Assembly: GCA_002493085.1 (NCBI GenBank)
Contig: DKXQ01000069.1
Location: 6,133 to 30,146, forward strand
Reading direction: 5' to 3'
DNA length: 24,014 nucleotides
Source: Lachnoclostridium sp. UBA7122
GTDB lineage: Bacteria; Bacillota; Clostridia; Lachnospirales; Lachnospiraceae
Shown here piece by piece: positions 1-6,601 of this stretch; the stretch's first letter is position 1; each line of letters starts with the position of its first letter. Position numbers and translations under genes: made by a program. The notes under the pieces are model-generated. The model saw only the letters and a program-made list of their open reading frames with translations. It ran no database searches and was not told the origin of the DNA.

Positions 1-6
1 CTGTTT

Positions 7-40
7 GTTACTATGAACGGCATAGGCCGTGAATAGTAAC
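7..40 (+). terminator. Compound hairpin, possible terminator or dispersed repeat
   Basis: GTTACTAT (7-14) pairs perfectly with ATAGTAAC (33-40), and ACGGC (17-21) pairs with GCCGT (26-30) around an ATAG loop. The two helices are separated by a symmetric GA/GA internal step, which can form tandem sheared G-A pairs in RNA. CCTTTTATATT follows, so it may terminate a gene left of the window. The form also resembles the dispersed terminator-like repeats of Clostridia, but no second copy occurs in this window. Confidence 0.5.
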
Positions 41-48
41 CTTTTATA

Positions 49-76
49 TTGACAACCGTATGTAATATGTTAAAAT
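49..76 (+). promoter_or_regulatory. Promoter of the degV operon
   Basis: A perfect -35 TTGACA (49-54) is followed after 16 bases by TAAAAT (71-76), with an extended -10 TG at 68-69. Transcription would start near 82-85, so the palindromes at 89-125 would lie at the very start of the transcript, where a bound protein could block initiation or early elongation. Confidence 0.7.
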
Positions 77-88
77 GTAGAAATAAAA

Positions 89-125
89 ACTATGTTGCAT
101 AGGTAATCAAACTATGCAACATAGT
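89..125. promoter_or_regulatory. Two palindromic sites forming a perfect 14-bp inverted repeat (candidate operator)
   Basis: ACTATGTTGCATAG (89-102) and CTATGCAACATAGT (112-125) are exact reverse complements separated by 9 bases. Each arm is itself a palindrome of the form CTATG-N3-CATAG, at 90-102 and 112-124, with centres 22 bp apart, close to two helical turns. This suits two repressor dimers bound on one face of the DNA just downstream of the promoter. As RNA it could instead form a 14-bp hairpin. The binding protein is not identifiable from this window. Confidence 0.6.
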
Positions 126-180
126 AAGAATATTAATGGCATTTATATATTATATTTTAATGGAAGGTATGGTTATCAAT

Positions 181-1080
181 ATGGAGTATCAGATTATAAG
201 TGACAGTTCATGTGATTTGGAGGCAGATTTAAAAGAAAAGTATAATGTAGAGGTAGTACCGTTTTATGTATCATTTGATGGGAAAAAGTACTATAAAGAG
301 ATTGAGGAAATTGCAATCAGGGATGTATATGAGAGAATGGTTTCTAATCCTAAGCAGTACCCTAAAACATCCCTGCCATCAGTACAGAATTATGTAGATG
401 CGTTTATGCCACATATAGAAGCTGGCAGGGCGGTTATATGTATTTGTATAACTACTTCATTAAGTGGTTCATACAATTCAGCATTAAATGCAAAAGAGAT
501 AATTTGCGAAGACTATCCAAAAGCAAAGATAGCAGTTATAAATTCATATGGCGCTACAGTATTCCAGCGTCTGTATGTAATAGAAGCAGCAAGGATGCAA
601 AAACATGGTTACAGTTATGAACAGACTGTAAACAAACTTATGGGACAGATGAGGGATACTGCACGCATAATTTTTACTGTTGGAAACCTTGACTATCTGC
701 AGCATGGCGGCCGCATTGGAAAAGTAGCAGGGATTGCAGGAAGCATATTAAATCTTAAGCCGCTTATAACTCTGGCGGATGGTTCAATAGATTCATCAGG
801 GATTGCACGCAGCCGTAAGAAATCAATGCTTAAGACAATAGAGCTTATTAAGTCATATTTTAAGGAAAATGGCGAAAATCCAAAAAATTATGCATTTGCT
901 GTTGGCTTTGGGTATGACAGGCAGGAAGGTGTTTTCTATAGAGAAATGATTAATACAGTGCTTAAAGGCCTGGGCGCAGAAGATGGCGCAGACCTGGTGC
1001 AGATAGGTGCAACAATCTGTGTGCATACAGGGCCTTTTGCACTTGGCGCAGGATTTGTAAAGCGTTTTGAGTTTTGTTAA
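181..1080 (+). CDS. DegV family protein (fatty-acid-binding)
   Basis: The 299-residue product begins MEYQIISDSSCDL, the usual DegV start, and carries the family blocks KTSLPS (about residues 60-70) and SLSGSYNSA (about 95-105). Later come the GNLDYLQHGGRIG and NLKPLI segments. DegV proteins bind a fatty acid between two alpha/beta domains; some (FakB) present it to the kinase FakA for phospholipid synthesis, but no fakA is visible here, so the physiological role is open. I prefer ATG 181 because it matches the family N-terminus; ATG 136 and ATG 169 are in-frame alternatives, and GGAAGG (162-167) sits 13 bases upstream of 181, a long spacing. It is first in a probable four-gene operon controlled by the promoter and palindromes upstream. 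Confidence 0.93.
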   Translation: MEYQIISDSSCDLEADLKEKYNVEVVPFYVSFDGKKYYKEIEEIAIRDVYERMVSNPKQYPKTSLPSVQNYVDAFMPHIEAGRAVICICITTSLSGSYNSALNAKEIICEDYPKAKIAVINSYGATVFQRLYVIEAARMQKHGYSYEQTVNKLMGQMRDTARIIFTVGNLDYLQHGGRIGKVAGIAGSILNLKPLITLADGSIDSSGIARSRKKSMLKTIELIKSYFKENGENPKNYAFAVGFGYDRQEGVFYREMINTVLKGLGAEDGADLVQIGATICVHTGPFALGAGFVKRFEFC

Positions 1081-1118
1081 AAGATTGCAGGATTGTGGAA
1101 GGGAGAGATGTGTATTCT

Positions 1119-1808
1119 ATGTTTTTTTATGATTATACGTATATTTTAGTAGTCATTGGAGGAGTTCTTTGTATGCTTGCATCTGCTAATGTAAATGGAA
1201 CTTACAGGCGCTATATGGATGTTGGCAATTCCAGAGGGCTCCGTGCTGAGAATGTTGCACAAATGATACTAAGTAATGCAGGAATATTTGACGTGCGGAT
1301 TGAACGTATACAGGGAAATCTTACAGACCATTATTCACCAAGGGAAAAAGTACTGCGTTTATCTGATTCTGTGTATGGTTCACCGTCAGTAGCAGCTATT
1401 GGCGTAGCTGCCCATGAGTGTGGCCATGCGATACAGCACCATAAAGGATATATGCCAATAACAATCCGCAATGCAATTGTACCTGTAGCTAACTTTGGTT
1501 CAAATGCGGCGTGGCCTGTGCTTTTATTTGGAGCTGTTACCAATAGTGGTATTCTTGTAAATATAGGAATAATCCTTTTTAGTTTTGCTGTACTTTTCCA
1601 GTTAGTAACACTTCCCGTTGAATTTAATGCATCAGGACGGGCATTAAAGATATTAAAAGAACAGAATATATTACAGGGACGTGAATTAAGCGGGGCAGGA
1701 AAAGTGCTCAGGGCTGCTGCAATGACATATGTAGCTTCAATGGTTGCAATACTTTTACAGCTTTTAAGGCTTTTGCTGATATTTGGGCGAAGAAGCCGGG
1801 ATAATTAG
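1119..1808 (+). CDS. YugP-like membrane zinc metallopeptidase
   Basis: The 229-residue protein has the gluzincin motif HECGH at residues 99-103 and a downstream VEFNAS segment (Glu168) that probably supplies the third zinc ligand. This is the pattern of the zinc metallopeptidase type 2 (YugP) family. Membrane segments are visible at about residues 7-22, 131-165 and 203-223, so it is a membrane-embedded or membrane-anchored protease; natural substrates of this family are not established. I chose ATG 1119 because hydrophobic sequence starts directly there, as in homologues. GTG 1110 is an in-frame alternative closer to the GGGAG at 1101-1105, and an open frame extends back to 1074, overlapping degV. 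It lies 38 bases after degV in the same operon. Confidence 0.9.
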   Translation: MFFYDYTYILVVIGGVLCMLASANVNGTYRRYMDVGNSRGLRAENVAQMILSNAGIFDVRIERIQGNLTDHYSPREKVLRLSDSVYGSPSVAAIGVAAHECGHAIQHHKGYMPITIRNAIVPVANFGSNAAWPVLLFGAVTNSGILVNIGIILFSFAVLFQLVTLPVEFNASGRALKILKEQNILQGRELSGAGKVLRAAAMTYVASMVAILLQLLRLLLIFGRRSRDN

Positions 1809-1863
1809 CGGCTGGCGTGGAATCTGGATGTATACGGGACACTGTTTAGTTATGGAGGATTAT

Positions 1864-2841
1864 ATGGCAAAAACGTGCAAAAGTATTATTTTAGCAGTAT
1901 TGTGTGCTGTACTGTCCGTCTGGCAGACAGGCTGTGCAGTAAATACAAATTCTGCCGGGGAAGAACCCAGTGTTGTCCCCAGTATCCCGCCTGTGTCTGC
2001 TTCACCTGTGCCAGAACCAGTAAGGGCTGGTATAGATGTTTCCCGTATTGACGGCATAAGTGAAGACTTTATATCTGGCATGGATATATCTGGCATTAAA
2101 GCAGGGTATGATGGCGGAAGCAGATATTTTGACTTTGATGGCAATGAACTTTTTTATGCTCCTGGTGAAGGACAGAAAGGAATATTTACATTTCTAAAGG
2201 AGTGTGGGATAAACTGGGTATGTATACGCACCAGATACGGAACAGATAATTTAGAGAGCGTTAAGGAAGCAGGAAAACTTGCAACTGATGCAGGACTTTG
2301 CGTGCTTATAGAATTCTGTTATCCAGATTTTCTGGCTGGCACAGTCTGGCCAGAGGGATGGCAGGATATGGATATAGAAGAAAAAACAGAAATACTTGAA
2401 GAATACACTGTGGAAAGCCTTACGGAAATTGCTGACCATGGAGTAGATGCCAGAATAGTACAGATTAATAATAAAATTGCAAATGCGGCATCTGGTGAAA
2501 TTGAATGGGAAAACCTCTGTACACTAGTAAACGGATGCTGTAGTGCTGTAAGATATGTTGCAGATACTCTGGAAAAGGAAATATCTGTGGCACTGCGCTT
2601 TACAGGCATACCTGGAAACCAGTACAGTACTATTGCTGCAATGCTTGAAGAAAACCAGACTGCCTATGATATTTTTACACTTACAGTTTCATATTATACT
2701 GGTACAGATAAGGCTGCACCAGATTTTACTAATACTATGAAATCAATTGCAGAAAAGCATGGTAAAAAGGTTATGGCTGTACTGGCATCAGATATCTCCA
2801 AACTTAAAAAAAAAAATTTATCCAGAAGCAGACAGATATAA
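1864..2841 (+). CDS. GH53-like lipoprotein lacking both catalytic glutamates, frame broken near the 3' end
   Basis: The product as read (325 residues) starts with a lipoprotein-type signal ending TGC (Cys24), then a Ser/Pro/Val-rich linker (about 26-55). The rest aligns by eye with glycoside hydrolase family 53 (endo-beta-1,4-galactanase): FISGMDIS (69-76), FDFDGN, a GINWV strand (115-119), and SYY (276-278). The family acid/base motif GNE reads NNK (202-204, Lys204), and the nucleophile position in VVET reads AVLA (305-308, Leu307), so hydrolysis is unlikely; it may be a glycan-binding pseudoenzyme. ATG 1864 has GGAGG at 1854-1858. The frame runs into an 11-A tract (2806-2816) and stops early; the missing C-terminus continues in the -1 frame to 2996. 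It sits between a metallopeptidase and an L,D-transpeptidase, which suggests a cell-envelope setting. Confidence 0.8.
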   Translation: MAKTCKSIILAVLCAVLSVWQTGCAVNTNSAGEEPSVVPSIPPVSASPVPEPVRAGIDVSRIDGISEDFISGMDISGIKAGYDGGSRYFDFDGNELFYAPGEGQKGIFTFLKECGINWVCIRTRYGTDNLESVKEAGKLATDAGLCVLIEFCYPDFLAGTVWPEGWQDMDIEEKTEILEEYTVESLTEIADHGVDARIVQINNKIANAASGEIEWENLCTLVNGCCSAVRYVADTLEKEISVALRFTGIPGNQYSTIAAMLEENQTAYDIFTLTVSYYTGTDKAAPDFTNTMKSIAEKHGKKVMAVLASDISKLKKKNLSRSRQI

Positions 2842-2996
2842 TTACATATATGATACAATCTGTAGTTAATATAGGATGGGCAGGAACAGGTGTATTTTGT
2901 AAGCCAGGCTTATTTGGTCCTAAAGGCCATCCGTTAGAACCGGCAAAAATTTTTAAATATATATTTACAGGAACAGTAAAAAAGAACATAAATTAA
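2808..2996 (+). other. Out-of-frame C-terminal part of the GH53-like protein, joined through an A11 tract
   Basis: In the -1 frame relative to the upstream coding sequence, about 60 codons stay open from the A tract (2806-2816) to TAA 2994-2996. They include NIGWAGTGVF followed by a Pro-Gly-Leu-Phe turn, which corresponds to the GLGVFYWEP region that ends GH53 domains, then a PLEPAKIFKY segment matching the final helix. This frame has a stop at 2805-2807, so it can only be entered within or just after the A tract. Adding one A or slipping back one base gives a protein of about 377 residues ending 20 bases before the next gene. This may be programmed slippage, a true inactivating mutation, or a homopolymer sequencing error. 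Confidence 0.7.
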
Positions 2997-3016
2997 GGAA
3001 AGGTATAGGTAGTATA

Positions 3017-5182
3017 ATGTTAAAATATGTTAAAGAACAAAAAGCAGTGAGCAGGCTTTTTATGTCAGTTTGTTTATTTATGGCGCTGGCTGTGGCATGT
3101 ATTAATGCAAAAGCCAGCGCAGCAGAGTATAGTGCCACTCTTAATACAGACCGTGCAAGCGGTGTGTGTACATACACTGTAACAGGAATTGACCCCGCTG
3201 TTATACATGAGATGTCTATGAAAGTTACTTACACAAAAGATAGTGCAGATAAAGCCACAAGTGCTTCTGGCAGCAGTATAGATGATGCTTCTGGCAGCAA
3301 TATTGTCACTGCACTTGAACAAAAGATTGCCCTTAATAGTACAAATTGTACTGATGGAACATATACAGGGTCTTTTTCAATGGACAGTATAGAGAAATTT
3401 GTATTTAAAGAATACAGTGTTTCATTTACTATGGGGACATCTGAAGCAGGTGGTGAAGCACAGGTTATAGATGCTGGCAAATGTGATTTTACTATACATA
3501 AAGATGCTTATAAACTTAAGGTTACTGGCAACCGGTATGATATAAACAGGACATTTAACTTTACTACAGATGCAAAAGATGATATTGCTGTACCAGGTAC
3601 AGGCAACAAGATACAGCTTATTGTATGGGAAAATAAATCAAATATATCTAAAGCAGTTTTATGCGGGGGTGAAAGAGAACTTACTAATACAGAAAAGACA
3701 TGGGAAAATGATTTATCTACCATATGCCATTCATATAATAAGTACAATGCAGCAGTAGTGCTTGTAAATAAATATACTGAAAAGAATAGCGTTATCCTTG
3801 CATCAGCAAATTTCCAGGTTGCAATTGTATATTCTAATGTAGGAAGCAAAAAGTCAGCATCACTTGAAAAGAAAAGGTCATTCAGGGCTTTTGTCGGCTC
3901 ACTGAACAGCGGGCTTGGCATCAATAAAGTAAGATTTAGTGTATATAATAGCAAAAATGTCCTTATTGGCAGCAAGCCAGCTACACGTAAACCGGGCACT
4001 GCATATTATTATGCAGATATAACATTTAAATCGCTTGATTATAAGTTTGATATTTATACTATTAAGGCAACTGTTACTGATAATGCTGGCAATAAGAGAA
4101 TTCTGTCGAAAACGGGCAAGGCCGACATGAGAATGGTCAAAGGCAAAATGGATGTGCAAAAAAAGCAAAATGCTGTATATAACTTTAAAGTAGCAGGCAT
4201 TTACATCCCAGGCAATGTTAAAAATATTAATTTTAATGTATATTTAAAGAATAACGGAAAACAGAAGTTTTATAAGAAAACCCCGGGAATATCTTCTGCT
4301 GGCAGCTCTTATACAGCAGACATGTCATTTGCTGAAAAGGGCAATTACATTGTTTATGCATATGCTACTACACAGTGGGGAAAGAGTGTTTTACTAAATA
4401 AGAAACCATTTAAAATAAGAAAATCAGATTTAGGAAAAAATGGCTGGATATATGAAGTTTATGGAGGCAGGGAATATAAACTTTATTATAAAGACAACAA
4501 ACTGGTTACAGACCTTACAAATATACTAGGTTTAAAAAAAACAGGCAATAAATTATATGTCGAGGTAAACAGGGCAGCAGGCTGTGTAACTGTATATGCA
4601 TATGACAAAGATAAAAAGGCATACATAATACCTGTAAAAACATTTACTGTTTCAGTAGGCAGGGATGTGTCCAGCACAGGAACAGCCTCTTCACTTAATA
4701 TAAGCACCTCATTTACACCGCTTGGTTCATATTCTGTTTCAAGCAATGGGGCAGCAGCAAAATATACATTAAAACCGATGAATGAACCTGATGGAAGTGT
4801 AGTCTATGCAAGATGGGCTACACATATTGTAGGGAATGTTTATTTTCATGCGATTGCAGTTGGAGGCCAGTCACATTATTCACTTAATCCTGCAACTTAT
4901 AATAAGCTTGGCTCCCCTGCATCTGCTGGATGCATACGCATGACTGTTGCTGATGCAAAGTGGATATATGACTATGTTGCAACAGGCTCAGAAGTAAATA
5001 TTGTAATGGGCAATTCTTCAAAGCCAGGTCCACTGGGCAAGAGCCCTACAATAACAGTTGACTCTTCTATAAATTATGACCCTACTGACCCTGCTGTGCC
5101 AGTTTCAAGAAAAAAAGCAGATTACAGCGCCGGGCATATTAGCGGATATATGACCAAAACTGGCAAAAAAGTAGGATATTGA
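3017..5182 (+). CDS. Secreted L,D-transpeptidase (YkuD domain) with Ig-like repeats
   Basis: The 721-residue product has a signal peptide (about residues 1-35, hydrophobic core after AVSRLFM, ending near AKASA). A long beta-rich region follows, with two modules (about 280-370 and 375-470) resembling GBS Bsp-like or Ig-like wall repeats. The C-terminal YkuD catalytic domain (about 475-680) has the conserved His611 (YFHAIAVGG) and the nucleophile Cys639 in SPASAGCIRM. YkuD enzymes form 3-3 cross-links in peptidoglycan or attach proteins to it outside the membrane. The usual SHGC motif reads SAGC here, a variant. About 40 residues follow the domain. An AGG at 3007-3009 precedes ATG 3017. It is last in the operon and is followed by a terminator. 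Confidence 0.92.
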   Translation: MLKYVKEQKAVSRLFMSVCLFMALAVACINAKASAAEYSATLNTDRASGVCTYTVTGIDPAVIHEMSMKVTYTKDSADKATSASGSSIDDASGSNIVTALEQKIALNSTNCTDGTYTGSFSMDSIEKFVFKEYSVSFTMGTSEAGGEAQVIDAGKCDFTIHKDAYKLKVTGNRYDINRTFNFTTDAKDDIAVPGTGNKIQLIVWENKSNISKAVLCGGERELTNTEKTWENDLSTICHSYNKYNAAVVLVNKYTEKNSVILASANFQVAIVYSNVGSKKSASLEKKRSFRAFVGSLNSGLGINKVRFSVYNSKNVLIGSKPATRKPGTAYYYADITFKSLDYKFDIYTIKATVTDNAGNKRILSKTGKADMRMVKGKMDVQKKQNAVYNFKVAGIYIPGNVKNINFNVYLKNNGKQKFYKKTPGISSAGSSYTADMSFAEKGNYIVYAYATTQWGKSVLLNKKPFKIRKSDLGKNGWIYEVYGGREYKLYYKDNKLVTDLTNILGLKKTGNKLYVEVNRAAGCVTVYAYDKDKKAYIIPVKTFTVSVGRDVSSTGTASSLNISTSFTPLGSYSVSSNGAAAKYTLKPMNEPDGSVVYARWATHIVGNVYFHAIAVGGQSHYSLNPATYNKLGSPASAGCIRMTVADAKWIYDYVATGSEVNIVMGNSSKPGPLGKSPTITVDSSINYDPTDPAVPVSRKKADYSAGHISGYMTKTGKKVGY

Positions 5183-5197
5183 TAAGACAGCTTTATT

Positions 5198-5230
5198 AAA
5201 AAGGGCAAAACTTTGTTTTTGTCCTTTTTT
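5198..5230 (+). terminator. Intrinsic terminator after the L,D-transpeptidase gene
   Basis: AAGGGCAAAA pairs with TTTTTGTCCTT (with a G-U pair) around a short CTTTG loop. The stem has an A-rich left side and is followed by a run of six T. It ends the degV-to-L,D-transpeptidase transcript 15 bases past the stop codon. Confidence 0.85.
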
Positions 5231-5232
5231 AT

Positions 5233-5260
5233 TTGTTTTTTTCTATTTTTTTGGTATACT
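5233..5260 (+). promoter_or_regulatory. Promoter of the DUF1015-glgB-mscS-corA operon
   Basis: TATACT (5255-5260) with an extended TGG (5252-5254) makes a good extended -10. The -35 is poor, at best TTGTTT (5233-5238) with a 16-base spacer inside a T-rich stretch. It lies directly behind the previous terminator and about 30 bases upstream of the first ribosome binding site. Confidence 0.55.
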
Positions 5261-5296
5261 ATAGTTATATGATTATGAAAAGCTTTGGAGGTTAAT

Positions 5297-6535
5297 ATGG
5301 CAAAGATAAAACCATTTGTGGCAGTCAGGCCAGATGAAAAGGCAGCATGTAAAGTTGCAGCATTACCATATGATGTCTATAACAGACAGGAAGCTAAGGA
5401 GGCAGTTAAGGGCAATGAATTGTCTTTTTTAAGGATTGACAGGGCTGAGACACAACTTCCGGACAGTGTGGATACATATGCCCCGGAAGTGTATTTAAAA
5501 GCCAAAGAGATATTTGAGGGCATGGCAGCAGACGGAACTTTTATTACAGACACTGACAGGTGCTATTATATTTACCAGCTGGCAATGAGTGGAAGAAAGC
5601 AGACAGGAATTGTTGCATGTGCAAGCATTGATGACTATTTAAACAATGTTATTAAAAAACATGAAAATACACGTGAAGAAAAGGAAAAGGACAGGATAAA
5701 GCATATAGAAACACTTAGTGCACAGACAGGTCCTGTCTTTCTGGCATACCGTTCACAGAAGTGCATAAATAATGTAGTTGAAAGGGTTATAGCTGATAAT
5801 ATGCCACTTTATGATTTTATTTCAGATGATGGCATCGGGCATACAGTATGGAAGATTGCAGGCATTGAGGATATCACAACGATAGAAAATGCATTTTCGG
5901 CAATAAGTGATATCTATATAGCTGATGGACACCACCGTGCTGCTTCAGCAGTAAAGGCAGGCCTGAAAAAAAGAGAAGCCTGTGCAGGATATGACGGGAC
6001 TGAAGAGTTTAATTATTTTCTTTCAGTACTGTTTCCTGACGAAAGTCTTATGATTATGGATTATAACCGTTCAGTTAAGGATTTAAACGGATTGTCAGAA
6101 TCTGGCTTTATGGAGAGAGTAAATGCTTACTTTAGCATTGACAAACTTGAGCATGCAAAACATCCATCTAAAAAAGGTGAGATTGCCATGTATCTGGACA
6201 AGACATGGTATATGCTTACAGCAAAGGAAAGTCTTGTAAAGACAAAGAATGTAGTTGAAGCACTGGACGTATCAGTCCTCCAGAACTATATCTTAGGTCC
6301 TGTGCTTGGGATTAAAGAGCCAAGGACAGACCCAAGGATTGACTTTATTGGCGGGATAAGGGGACTTGATGAGCTTGAAAGGCGCGCAGACAGTGATATG
6401 AGGGTGTCTTTTGCACTATATCCTGTACCAATATCAGAACTATTTGCTGTAGCTGATGCAGGCTGCCTTATGCCACCAAAGTCTACATGGTTTGAACCAA
6501 AACTCAGGAGTGGTTTATTTATTCATAGAATTTAG
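5297..6535 (+). CDS. DUF1015 family protein
   Basis: The 412-residue product starts MAKIKPFVAVRP and contains ALPYDVYNRQEA, YLNNVIKKHENTR, the characteristic IADGHHRAASA block (about residues 210-220) and, near the end, DPRIDFIGGIRG. These are the conserved segments of DUF1015, whose biochemical function is unknown to me. The DGHHR motif is shared with ParB/SerK-like proteins, and some DUF1015 genes lie beside serine biosynthesis genes, so a nucleotide or phosphoserine-related role is a guess; no ser genes are in this window. ATG 5297 is chosen because GGAGG (5287-5291) precedes it by five bases; a TTG at 5285 in the same frame overlaps that ribosome binding site and is not credible. Confidence 0.9.
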   Translation: MAKIKPFVAVRPDEKAACKVAALPYDVYNRQEAKEAVKGNELSFLRIDRAETQLPDSVDTYAPEVYLKAKEIFEGMAADGTFITDTDRCYYIYQLAMSGRKQTGIVACASIDDYLNNVIKKHENTREEKEKDRIKHIETLSAQTGPVFLAYRSQKCINNVVERVIADNMPLYDFISDDGIGHTVWKIAGIEDITTIENAFSAISDIYIADGHHRAASAVKAGLKKREACAGYDGTEEFNYFLSVLFPDESLMIMDYNRSVKDLNGLSESGFMERVNAYFSIDKLEHAKHPSKKGEIAMYLDKTWYMLTAKESLVKTKNVVEALDVSVLQNYILGPVLGIKEPRTDPRIDFIGGIRGLDELERRADSDMRVSFALYPVPISELFAVADAGCLMPPKSTWFEPKLRSGLFIHRI

Positions 6536-6544
6536 TAAGTATTA

Positions 6545-6586
6545 GTGCTGGTCTGCGGGTACTGGCTGGTGTGCAGCAGCCAGCAC
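6545..6586 (+). promoter_or_regulatory. Nested hairpin in the glgB leader
   Basis: CTGGCTG (6562-6568) pairs perfectly with CAGCCAG (6577-6583). Alternatively GTGCTGG (6545-6551) pairs with CCAGCAC (6580-6586), competing for the same right arm. There is no T tract, so it is not a terminator. It ends seven bases before the GAGGGG ribosome binding site of glgB and could modulate translation or stabilise the mRNA end, but no function is shown. Confidence 0.4.
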
Positions 6587-6601
6587 AGAAAAGAGGGGAT
6601 T

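Noticed and set aside
3508..3999. 163-codon antisense open frame within the L,D-transpeptidase gene
   Set aside because: It is a shadow of a clearly coding frame with no start signal or recognisable domain.
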